This document shows positions 51,919 to 62,244 of a stretch of 64,000 bases of DNA, piece by piece. Every line of letters starts with the position of its first letter. Position 1 is the first letter of the stretch. This stretch comes from Betaproteobacteria bacterium (GTDB taxonomy: Bacteria; Pseudomonadota; Gammaproteobacteria; Burkholderiales; Burkholderiaceae_C): positions 558,001 through 622,000 of the forward strand of contig JADJWD010000007.1 in NCBI GenBank assembly GCA_016716535.1, in the 5' to 3' direction. A model generated the notes under the pieces. That model was not told the DNA's origin. It ran no database searches and saw only the letters and a program-made list of their open reading frames with translations. A program made the translations under genes and the position numbers.

Positions 51919-53043
51919 ATGCCCCGCCCGATCGAAGCCCTCGTGCACACCGCCGCGCTGGCGCACAACCTTTCTCGCGCCCGCCAGGCCGCGCCCGACG
52001 CGCGCCTGTGGGCCGTCGTCAAGGCCAACGCCTACGGACACGGCATCGAACGTGTCTACGCGGGGATGCGCGGCACCGACGGCTTTGCGCTGCTCGATCT
52101 CGCCGAGGCCGAGCGCATCCGCGCGCTCGGTTGGCGCGGGCCGGTGCTGCTGCTCGAAGGCGTGTTCGAGCCGCGCGACCTGGAAGCCGTCTCGCGGCTG
52201 GACCTGTGGCACACGGTGCACTGCACCGAGCAGATCGACTGGCTCGCGGCGCACAAGACGCACGTGCCGCAGCACGTCTTCCTGAAGATGAACAGCGGCA
52301 TGAACCGCCTCGGCTTCAAGCCCGAGAGTTTTCGCGCCGCGTGGGCGCGGCTGAACGCGCTGCCGCAGGTGGCCGAGATCGGGCTGATGACGCACTTCTC
52401 GGATGCCGACGGGCCGCGCGGCATCGAGCACCAGGTGCGCGCCTTCGCCGAGGCGACGCGCGACCTGCCCGGCGAGCGCAGCATCGCCAACAGCGCGGCG
52501 ATCCTGCGCCACCGCGCCGCCGGCGCGCTGCCCGATGTGCTGGTCGGCAGCGACTGGGTGCGCGCCGGCATCATGAGCTACGGCAGCGCGCCCGATTACC
52601 CCGAGCACGACGCCGCGCACTGGGGGCTCGCGCCGACGATGACGCTGCGCACGCGGCTCATCGGCACGCAGACGTTGGCCCCCGGCGACGCGGTCGGCTA
52701 CGGCAGCAGCTTCACCGCGAAGCGGCCGATGCACATCGGCATCGCGGCCTGCGGCTACGCCGACGGCTACCCGCGCCACGCCGCAAGCGGCACGCCGGTG
52801 CTGGTGGACGGCGTGCGCACGACGACTGTCGGGCGCGTGTCGATGGACATGATCGCGGTGGACCTGACGGCGATGCCCGCCGCGGGCCCCGGCAGCGAGG
52901 TGACGCTGTGGGGCCGCGGCCCGAACGGCGCCATCCTTTCGATCGACGAGGTGGCACGCGCCGCCGGTACGATCGGCTACGAGTTGATGTGCGCGCTGGC
53001 GCCGCGGGTGCCGGTGCACGTTACGGAGGAGACCGCTTCATGA
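51919..53043 (+). CDS. alr: alanine racemase
   Basis: 374 residues from ATG 51919 (MPRPIEALVHTAALAHNLSR). PLP Lys is in LWAVVKANAYGHGIERVYAG, the catalytic Tyr is in GDAVGYGSSFTAKRPMHIGI, and TTVGRVSMDMIAVDLTAM is conserved. It interconverts L- and D-alanine for peptidoglycan. The 3' end overlaps the next gene (ATGA). An in-frame ATG at 51847 is less likely. Confidence 0.94.
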   Translation: MPRPIEALVHTAALAHNLSRARQAAPDARLWAVVKANAYGHGIERVYAGMRGTDGFALLDLAEAERIRALGWRGPVLLLEGVFEPRDLEAVSRLDLWHTVHCTEQIDWLAAHKTHVPQHVFLKMNSGMNRLGFKPESFRAAWARLNALPQVAEIGLMTHFSDADGPRGIEHQVRAFAEATRDLPGERSIANSAAILRHRAAGALPDVLVGSDWVRAGIMSYGSAPDYPEHDAAHWGLAPTMTLRTRLIGTQTLAPGDAVGYGSSFTAKRPMHIGIAACGYADGYPRHAASGTPVLVDGVRTTTVGRVSMDMIAVDLTAMPAAGPGSEVTLWGRGPNGAILSIDEVARAAGTIGYELMCALAPRVPVHVTEETAS

Positions 53044-53297
53044 ACATCATCGGCACGCTGCTTGTCGGCCTCGTCGTCGGCGCGATCGCCCGCTTCCTGC
53101 TGCCCGGCGAGCAGAAGATGGGCTGGATCATGACCTGCCTGCTCGGCGTGGCGGGCTCGTTCCTCGCCGGCTTCGTCGGCCAGGCGGCCGGCTGGTACCA
53201 GGTCGGCCAGGGCGCCGGCTGGATCGCCAGCATCGCCGGCGCGATCGTGCTGCTGTTCGTCGTCGGCAAGTTCAAGGGCGGCTCGGGCAGCGCCTGA
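53040..53297 (+). CDS. GlsB/YeaQ/YmgE-family small membrane protein
   Basis: 85 residues: MNIIGTLLVGLVVGAIARFL, LPGEQKMGWIMTCLLGVAGS and a final helix WIASIAGAIVLLFVVGKFKG. Three membrane segments with Gly-rich turns match the transglycosylase-associated (Transgly_assoc) family linked to envelope stress. Overlaps alr by four bases. Confidence 0.88.
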   Translation: MNIIGTLLVGLVVGAIARFLLPGEQKMGWIMTCLLGVAGSFLAGFVGQAAGWYQVGQGAGWIASIAGAIVLLFVVGKFKGGSGSA

Positions 53298-53335
53298 GTC
53301 CGGTTCGCTGAAGGGCGCGGCGGCGCGCATCGACA

Positions 53336-54721
53336 ATGCGCCGCATGCCGCCGCCCAAAGCCGCCAAGACCGTCTTCACCTGCCGCGCCTGCGGCGGCGA
53401 GAGCCCGCGCTGGCTCGGCAAGTGCCCGCACTGCGGCGAGTGGAACACGCTCGACGAGGTCGCGGCCGAGGCGCCGCAGAAGAACCGCTATCAGGCGCTG
53501 GCCGCCGGCACCGCGCCGGCGTCGGTGGCAACGCTGTCGGAGATCGAGGCCGCCGACGTCGAGCGTGAAAGCACCGGCCAGGAGGAACTGGACCGCGTGC
53601 TCGGCGGCGGCTTGGTGGCCGGCGGCGTCGTGCTGATCGGCGGCGACCCGGGCATCGGCAAGAGCACGCTGCTGCTGCAGGCGCTGGACGCGATGAGCAC
53701 GCGGTTGCCGGTGCTCTACGTCACCGGCGAGGAAAGCGGCGCGCAGGTGGCCCTGCGCGCGCGCCGGCTCGGCCTGCCCGGCACGCGCGTGCGCGTGCTG
53801 GCCGAGATCCACCTCGAGAAGATCCTCGCCACGCTCGACGCCGAGCGGCCGGCGCTGGCGGTGATCGACTCGATCCAGACGCTGTACTCCGACCAGCTCA
53901 CCTCGGCGCCGGGCTCGGTGACGCAGGTGCGCGAGTGCGCGGCGCAATTGACGCGCGTGGCGAAGTCACGCGGCGTCGGCATCGTGCTCGTCGGCCACGT
54001 GACGAAGGAAGGCGCGCTCGCCGGCCCGCGTGTGCTGGAACACATCGTCGACACGGTGCTGTACTTCGAGGGCGACACGCATTCGAGCTTCCGCCTCGTG
54101 CGCGCGATCAAGAACCGCTTCGGCGCCGTCAACGAGATCGGCGTCTTCGCGATGACCGAGCGCGGGCTGAAGGGCGTCGCGAACCCGAGCGCGATCTTTC
54201 TGTCGACGCACGGCGAGCCGGTGCCGGGCTCGTGCGTGCTCGTCACGCTCGAAGGGACGCGGCCGCTCCTGGTGGAAGTGCAGGCGCTGGTCGACAGCGG
54301 CGGCCCGAGCCCGCGGCGGCTCTCGGTGGGGCTGGACCGCGATCGGCTGGCGATGCTGCTGGCGGTGCTGCACCGGCACGCCGGCGTCTCGTGCATGGAC
54401 CAGGACGTGTTCGTCAACGCGGTGGGCGGCGTGCGCATCGGCGAGCCGGCGGCGGACCTGGCGGTGCTGCTGGCCATCCAGGGCAGCCTGCGCGGGCGCG
54501 CACTGCCGCGCGGCTTCATCGCCTTCGGCGAAGTGGGGCTCGCGGGTGAAGTGCGGCCGGCGCCGCGCGGGCAGGAGCGTTTGCGCGAAGCGGCCAAGCT
54601 CGGCTTCAGCATCGCCGTCGTGCCGAAGGCCAACGCGCCGAAGAAACCGATCGAAGGGCTCGAAGTGCACGCCGTCGAGCGCATCGAGCAGGCGATCGAC
54701 GCGGTGCGGTCGTTGGCCTGA
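53336..54721 (+). CDS. radA: DNA repair protein RadA (Sms)
   Basis: 461 residues. An N-terminal C4 zinc finger (FTCRACGGESPRWLGKCPHC), Walker A LIGGDPGIGKSTLLLQALDA, the RadA-specific KNRFG (in RAIKNRFGAVNEIG) and a C-terminal Lon-like domain (ALPRGFIAFGEVGLAGEVRP). RadA drives branch migration of recombination intermediates. ATG at 53345 is a possible alternative start. Confidence 0.96.
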   Translation: MRRMPPPKAAKTVFTCRACGGESPRWLGKCPHCGEWNTLDEVAAEAPQKNRYQALAAGTAPASVATLSEIEAADVERESTGQEELDRVLGGGLVAGGVVLIGGDPGIGKSTLLLQALDAMSTRLPVLYVTGEESGAQVALRARRLGLPGTRVRVLAEIHLEKILATLDAERPALAVIDSIQTLYSDQLTSAPGSVTQVRECAAQLTRVAKSRGVGIVLVGHVTKEGALAGPRVLEHIVDTVLYFEGDTHSSFRLVRAIKNRFGAVNEIGVFAMTERGLKGVANPSAIFLSTHGEPVPGSCVLVTLEGTRPLLVEVQALVDSGGPSPRRLSVGLDRDRLAMLLAVLHRHAGVSCMDQDVFVNAVGGVRIGEPAADLAVLLAIQGSLRGRALPRGFIAFGEVGLAGEVRPAPRGQERLREAAKLGFSIAVVPKANAPKKPIEGLEVHAVERIEQAIDAVRSLA

Positions 54722-54836
54722 CCCGCGGCGGGGCCTTCGCGACCTACCACTCGGGTCATGCTGGCGTTGCGCGATCCTTGTCATCGCGCCAGCGCGTCCC
54801 CACGTTCCCGGTACCGGCGCAAAGGAGGATGCAGCG

Positions 54837-55109
54837 ATGTTCAAACGCCTGTCCGTGCTGTGGACCGTGATCCGCGGCGATGCCCGCTTGCTGTGGCGCG
54901 CCTTGCGTCATCACCAGGCGCCGGGCTGGCTGAAGCTGGGCGCGCTGGCGATCGTCGCCTACGTGATCTGGCCGGTGGACCTGATCCCGGAGTTCGTGCC
55001 CTTCCTCGGCGTCGTCGACGACATCGTCGTCGTGCCGCTGGCGATCCGCTTCCTGCTCGACCGCCTACCGGCCGCGCTGCGCGCCGAGATCGCCCGCCCG
55101 CTGGCCTGA
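54837..55109 (+). CDS. DUF1232 (YkvA-like) membrane protein
   Basis: 90 residues. AAAGGAGGAT, a strong ribosome-binding site, precedes ATG 54837. WLKLGALAIVAYVIWPVDLI, PEFVPFLGVVDDIVVVPLAI is the DUF1232 core with conserved DLIPE and DD. Function unknown. Its end overlaps the convergent GT25 gene by 45 bases. Confidence 0.86.
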   Translation: MFKRLSVLWTVIRGDARLLWRALRHHQAPGWLKLGALAIVAYVIWPVDLIPEFVPFLGVVDDIVVVPLAIRFLLDRLPAALRAEIARPLA

Positions 55110-55895
55110 GCCGCCGCCGCGCAGCTTTTCGGCGAGCGCGTGCGTGAGGCCGTAGCGCACGCGCCGCAGTTCGTTGCCGAGGCGGTAGGCGTAGGCGCCC
55201 CACCGCTGCCACTTCGGGAACTTGCGGTTCGGCCCGCCGACGATCGTCGACTCGATCACCTCGTCGTGGCCGCACGGTGTCGGCGTCACGAGGCGCACCT
55301 TCAGGCCGAAGCGCCAGCCCTGGTCGAACACGTGGTCGTAGGGCAGGCTCATCGGCAACAGGCCCCGCACGTACGCCTCGGCAGCGCGGCGGTTCATCAG
55401 GTAGGCGCTCGATCCGGTGCAGCGCGACATCATCACCGCGAGGCGGTGCCCGGGCGCCACGTCGAGATACGGCACCGGCGTGCCCGAGTGCACCGCCGAG
55501 AGCTTGACGACGTCCCAGCGGTCGGCGTGCGCGACGAGGCCTGCCAGCACCGTCGGCAGGCCGGCGTGCAGCAGCACGTCGTCTTCGAGCACGAGCGCGA
55601 ACTCGTGCGGCCCGGCCAGCAGTGCGCGCATGACCTCGATGTGCGACAGGTAACATCCCAGTTCGCCGAGCGACGGCGTCATGCCGTGCTTGCGTCGGTA
55701 GGCGGCCTCGTCGAGCGAGGCGGCCTGCGCCGCAGTCAGTGCACGCGCATCCACCGCGGCCAGCCGCGTCCACGGCAGCGCCAGCGCATCGAGTTGCGCG
55801 CGGATGCGGGCCAGCCGATCGGTCGCCCGATCGAGATTGATCACCCACGTATGAAGACGCGCGACAGGCGCACGATGTTGAAGACCTTCGCTCAC
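55065..55895 (-). CDS. family 25 glycosyltransferase
   Basis: 276 residues. The GT25 start LHTWVINLDRATDRLARIRA, GELGCYLSHIEVMRALLAGP, and the metal-binding FALVLEDDVLLHAGLPTVLA are conserved. It likely adds a sugar to lipopolysaccharide. Twenty residues at the C terminus are low-complexity. Stands alone. Confidence 0.88.
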   Translation of the reverse strand: MSEGLQHRAPVARLHTWVINLDRATDRLARIRAQLDALALPWTRLAAVDARALTAAQAASLDEAAYRRKHGMTPSLGELGCYLSHIEVMRALLAGPHEFALVLEDDVLLHAGLPTVLAGLVAHADRWDVVKLSAVHSGTPVPYLDVAPGHRLAVMMSRCTGSSAYLMNRRAAEAYVRGLLPMSLPYDHVFDQGWRFGLKVRLVTPTPCGHDEVIESTIVGGPNRKFPKWQRWGAYAYRLGNELRRVRYGLTHALAEKLRGGGSGQRAGDLGAQRGR

Positions 55896-55957
55896 GCCGC
55901 GATTCTGGCGCGACCCGCGGCCGTTGCCCGCCGCACCGACACCGATAGAGTGCCGGC

Positions 55958-56410
55958 GTGAACGCGGTGCTCGGCTGGGGCCTCGCGCTGGCGGCGTTTG
56001 TCGCCGGTTATGTCGGCTACGGCTGGCGCGGCGTCTTGCTGGCGTTGACGGTGGTGGCGTTCTGGCTGCTCTTGCAGTTCAGCCGCTCGCTGCGCGTGCT
56101 GCGCGAGGCCGCGGGCCGGCCGGTCGGCCACGTCGACAACGCCGTGATGCTGCACGCCAAGCTGCAGAACGGCATGCGGCTGCCGCAGGTGCTGAAGCTG
56201 ACGCGCAGCCTCGGCGAGCAACAGGCCGAGCCAGGCGGCGAAGAGACGTTCACCTGGGCGGACACTGGCGGCGACCGCGTCGTCGTGCGCCTGCGCGACG
56301 GCGCCGTCACGAGCTGGACGCTCGAACGCGCCGAGGCTACGCCTGCGCCCACGCCCGCGCATGGGCCCGGCGACCCTGCCACGCCCGGCGCCCCGCCGCC
56401 CGGAACCTAG
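55958..56410 (+). CDS. small membrane-associated hypothetical protein
   Basis: 150 residues with a GTG start. Two membrane segments (LGWGLALAAFVAGYVGYGWR and GVLLALTVVAFWLLLQFSRS), then a soluble part AVMLHAKLQNGMRLPQVLKL and a Pro-rich tail. It precedes ilvE by 30 bases. Function unknown. Confidence 0.68.
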   Translation: MNAVLGWGLALAAFVAGYVGYGWRGVLLALTVVAFWLLLQFSRSLRVLREAAGRPVGHVDNAVMLHAKLQNGMRLPQVLKLTRSLGEQQAEPGGEETFTWADTGGDRVVVRLRDGAVTSWTLERAEATPAPTPAHGPGDPATPGAPPPGT

Positions 56411-56440
56411 AATCCGCCTTCCCCCTCAAGGAGCATTTCC

Positions 56441-57367
56441 ATGTCCATGTCCGACCGCGACGGCAAGATCTGGATGGACGGCCGCCTCGTCGACTGGCGC
56501 GACGCCAAGATCCACGTGCTGACGCACACGCTGCACTACGGCTGCGGCGCCTTCGAGGGCGTGCGCGCCTACAAGACGGCGAGCGGCAAGACAGCCATCT
56601 TTCGCCTGCGCGAGCACACCGAGCGCCTGTTCAACAGCGCCAAGATTCTTCGGATGAAGATTCCGTACTCGATGCAGCAGGTGATGGACGCGCAATGCGA
56701 AGTCGTGCGCGCCAACAAGCTCGACAGCTGCTACCTGCGCCCGCTGGTGTGGATCGGCGACCAGAAGCTCGGCGTCAGCCCCAAGGGCAACACGATCCAC
56801 CTGATGATCGCCGCCTGGGCCTGGGGCGCCTACCTCGGCGAAGAGGGCTTGAAGCGCGGCATCCGCGTCAAGACCAGCAGCTACACGCGCCACCACGTCA
56901 ACATCACGATGACGCAGGCCAAGGCGGTGAGCAACTACACCAACAGCATCCTCGCCAATATGGAAGCCACCGAAGAAGGCTACGACGAGGCGATGCTGCT
57001 CGACGCGGCCGGCTTCGTCAGCGAGGGCGCGGGCGAGAACCTCTTCGTCATCAAGGGCGGCACCGTCTACACGCCGGACCTCAGCGCCGGCGCGCTGAAC
57101 GGCATCACGCGCAACACGATCTTCGCGATCTGCAAGGACCTCGGCCTGCCGCTGGTGGAAAAGCGCATCACGCGCGACGAGGTCTACATCTGCGACGAGG
57201 CGTTCTTCACCGGCACCGCGGCCGAGGTGACGCCGATCCGCGAACTCGATCGCATCGAACTCGGCAGCGGCAGCCGCGGGCCGATCACCGAAAAGATCCA
57301 GAGCGCCTTCTTCGACATCGTCAACGGCCGCAACGCCAAGTACGCCGAGTGGCTGAGCCCGGTGTGA
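56441..57367 (+). CDS. ilvE: branched-chain amino-acid aminotransferase
   Basis: 308 residues, class IV PLP enzyme. AAGGAG lies upstream. KIWMDGRLVDWRDAKIHVLT, LHYGCGAFEGVRAYKT and NITMTQAKAVSNYTNSILAN (with the Schiff-base Lys) and SEGAGENLFVIKGGTVYTPD are conserved. It makes leucine, isoleucine and valine. Likely co-transcribed with the zinc-finger gene after it. Confidence 0.96.
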   Translation: MSMSDRDGKIWMDGRLVDWRDAKIHVLTHTLHYGCGAFEGVRAYKTASGKTAIFRLREHTERLFNSAKILRMKIPYSMQQVMDAQCEVVRANKLDSCYLRPLVWIGDQKLGVSPKGNTIHLMIAAWAWGAYLGEEGLKRGIRVKTSSYTRHHVNITMTQAKAVSNYTNSILANMEATEEGYDEAMLLDAAGFVSEGAGENLFVIKGGTVYTPDLSAGALNGITRNTIFAICKDLGLPLVEKRITRDEVYICDEAFFTGTAAEVTPIRELDRIELGSGSRGPITEKIQSAFFDIVNGRNAKYAEWLSPV

Positions 57368-57375
57368 GCCGCAAC

Positions 57376-57597
57376 ATGAGCCAACCCACGATCACTGCGC
57401 CGAAGGCCGTCGTCGAACTGACCGCGGCCGACCTGAAGGGCCCGGGCGTCGTCCATTGCCCTAACCCGTTGATGCCGCTGTGGAGCAACCACCCGCGGGT
57501 GTTCATCGACGTGGCGAGCACCGGCGAAGGCCGCTGCCCTTACTGCGGCACCGGCTACCGGCTGAAGGCCGGCGAGAAGGTGAAGGGCGGGCACTGA
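57376..57597 (+). CDS. zf-CHCC zinc-finger domain protein
   Basis: 73 residues. HCPNPLMPLWSNHPRVFIDV and GRCPYCGTGYRLKAGEKVKG give Cys, His and CxxC ligands of zf-CHCC (PF10276), a fold shared with the mitochondrial complex I subunit NDUFS6. Eight bases after ilvE, as in other Burkholderiales. Confidence 0.9.
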   Translation: MSQPTITAPKAVVELTAADLKGPGVVHCPNPLMPLWSNHPRVFIDVASTGEGRCPYCGTGYRLKAGEKVKGGH

Positions 57598-57630
57598 CGC
57601 GCGCGGATAGCGCAGGCGCGTCCCATGAGA

Positions 57631-57659
57631 AAAGGCAGGGCCGATGGCCCTGCCTTTTT
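57631..57659. terminator. bidirectional Rho-independent terminator
   Basis: AAAGGCAGGGCC (57631-57642) pairs with GGCCCTGCCTTT (57646-57657) around GAT; a T run continues to 57659. On the minus strand the opposite arm is followed by TTTTCTC, so it can stop the ilvE operon and transcripts from the minus-strand gene at 57707. Confidence 0.9.
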
Positions 57660-57706
57660 CTTCTTGTTGCCTCACCCACCCGTGAACCGGGCGGGTGGCA
57701 CGCCGA

Positions 57707-57916
57707 TTACTTCGACGCGGCGGGGGCAGCCGGCTTGGCGGCCTCGGGCTTGGCAGCGGGCTTGGCGGCGGCCGGCTTCGCGGGCTTGTCGGCCGGCTTG
57801 GCGGCGGCGGGCTTGTCGCTGGCCTTGGCGGCCGGGGCGGCGGCCGTCTGGGCCTGGGCGGTGAACGTGGCAGCGGCGAAGGCCGTGGCGGCCAGGGCGG
57901 CGAGGAGCTTGCTCAT
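57707..57916 (-). CDS. small Ala/Lys/Pro-rich exported protein
   Basis: 69 residues. A signal peptide (MSKLLAALAATAFAAATFTA, cut near AQA) is followed by repeats of AAKPADKPAKPAAAKPAAKP. Low-complexity and highly basic; may bind envelope polymers or DNA. Function unknown. A ribosome-binding AGAACCTTCCCC-like region is weak. Confidence 0.6.
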   Translation of the reverse strand: MSKLLAALAATAFAAATFTAQAQTAAAPAAKASDKPAAAKPADKPAKPAAAKPAAKPEAAKPAAPAASK

Positions 57917-58102
57917 GGGGAAGGTTCTTTCGAAAGAAATGGTGAAACGAGAACCGGGCGGCGCCCGGCCCCACCGTTAACGGGGTCGTTCGCAAGCCGT
58001 TGACACGCCGCGATGGCGGCGCCGGCGCTGCGGTATCCATTCGTGACGGCGCGCGTTCCGACGCGCATGCGCGTCGCCGCGGCCTTCATGCCGCCGGCCG
58101 TA

Positions 58103-59200
58103 TCAACCGCGGCGAAGCTGCGTCAACGCCATCGCCGTGCCCGACAACGCCGCGCGCGTGTCGACGATCAGCCAGGTCGGGATCGTGCGCAGATAGTCCG
58201 TGAAGCGGCCCTTGGCTTCGAAGCGCTCGCGAAAGCGCGAGCCATGGAACATCGGCCCGAGGCGCGGCAGGATGCCGCCGCCGAGATAAACGCCGCCGCG
58301 CGCGCCGAGCGTCAGCGCGACGTTGCCGGCAAAGCCGCCGAGCAGCGCGCAGAAGTGCTCCAGCGTCTCGCGGCAAGCGGGGTCGGCCTCGGGCGCGCCG
58401 GGCGACGCCAGGCCGGCGGCGACGATGTCCTCGGTGCGCCGCGCCACCGTCGCGGCGCCGTGCCGCACTTCGAGCACCGCGCGGTGCAGGTCGGGCAGGC
58501 CGATGCCCGACAGCAGCCGCTCGGCCGACACGTGATCGTGCTGCCGGCGCGCGGCGGCGAGCAGCGCCGCTTCGAGGTCGTCGGCCGCGGCCAGCGTCGC
58601 GTGCCCGCCTTCGCCGGGGATGGCCAGCCATTGCGGCTCGGCCGCGTCTTCGGCAAGAGGCGACGTGCACGCCGCAAGCCCCGCCACGCCGAGGCCCGTG
58701 CCCGGGCCGATGACGGCGCGCACGGCCCGCGGCACCGCCGCCTGTTTCGCATCAGCGCCCACCGGCTGCAACTGCGCCGCGGCGAGAAGCGGCAGCGACA
58801 ACGCCAGCGCCTCGAAGTCGTTGAGCAGCACGAAGGCCGCAAGGCCCAGTTCGCGTGCCAGCGCCTGGCGCGAGAAGCGCCAGCCGGCATTGGTCAGCGT
58901 CACCTCGTCGCCGACGATCGCGGTGGCCACCGCCCAGGCCGCCGAACGTGGCGCGCGGTACGACGCACCGCGGGACTGCGCCAGTTGCGCGAGGTAAGCA
59001 CGCGCGGCCGCGAGCGGCCCTTCCTGCGCGGCCACCGGCAGCGTCTGCGGCTCGGTGATGCCGCTGCCGGCGTCTTCCACCCAGGCAAAACGCGCATTGG
59101 TGCCGCCGATGTCGGCCAGCAGCCACGGATAGGGCACAGCGCCCTCGGTGGGGTCGGTGGAATGGTGCCCGGCAGCGGGCGGCCGAACAGGGCCGTTCAT
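58103..59200 (-). CDS. glk: glucokinase
   Basis: 365 residues from ATG 59200; a GTG at 59137 (VPYPWLLADIGG) would give 344, closer to E. coli Glk. The phosphate loop LLADIGGTNARFAWVED, FVLLNDFEALALSLP with catalytic Asp, VIGPGTGLGVAGLA and GGVYLGGGILPRLGPMFHGS are conserved. It phosphorylates glucose. Divergent from metH. Confidence 0.94.
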   Translation of the reverse strand: MNGPVRPPAAGHHSTDPTEGAVPYPWLLADIGGTNARFAWVEDAGSGITEPQTLPVAAQEGPLAAARAYLAQLAQSRGASYRAPRSAAWAVATAIVGDEVTLTNAGWRFSRQALARELGLAAFVLLNDFEALALSLPLLAAAQLQPVGADAKQAAVPRAVRAVIGPGTGLGVAGLAACTSPLAEDAAEPQWLAIPGEGGHATLAAADDLEAALLAAARRQHDHVSAERLLSGIGLPDLHRAVLEVRHGAATVARRTEDIVAAGLASPGAPEADPACRETLEHFCALLGGFAGNVALTLGARGGVYLGGGILPRLGPMFHGSRFRERFEAKGRFTDYLRTIPTWLIVDTRAALSGTAMALTQLRRG

Positions 59201-59239
59201 GCCGCCGGATGGTAGGCGATCGCTAGAATCCCGCCCCTG

Positions 59240-59366
59240 CCCGAGGAGCGTTGCAACGCACTGCCGGCCCGCCAAGTTTCCTGGCCGGGCGCGGTGCGCC
59301 AGGCTCGGGGCGCCGCGTTTCGCCGGGCGAGCCAAGCCCGGCGTGACCGGTCGGCAACGGCGCTCG
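59240..59366 (+). promoter_or_regulatory. S-adenosylhomocysteine (SAH) riboswitch
   Basis: CCCGAG (59240-59245) pairs with CTCGGG (59304-59309) as P1; GAGCG (59246-59250) can pair with CGCTC (59361-59365) as the pseudoknot; the conserved core TTGCAACG (59251-59258), GCCAGGCTCGG (59298-59308) and CAACGGCGCTC (59355-59365) match the SAH riboswitch consensus. It lies directly before metH, a known target. High SAH should turn on methionine synthesis to recycle it. Confidence 0.88.
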
Positions 59367-59377
59367 TCTCCTCCGAG

Positions 59378-62146
<2,769 letters not shown>

Positions 62147-62244
62147 AGCGCAGTAACGCCAAGTCGCCAACTCGCAGTTCACGATACGTTCTGTCGCTCG
62201 AGCGCCGCCCACAATCGCCTCCCGCGATCGAGGTGGAGGCGGCG

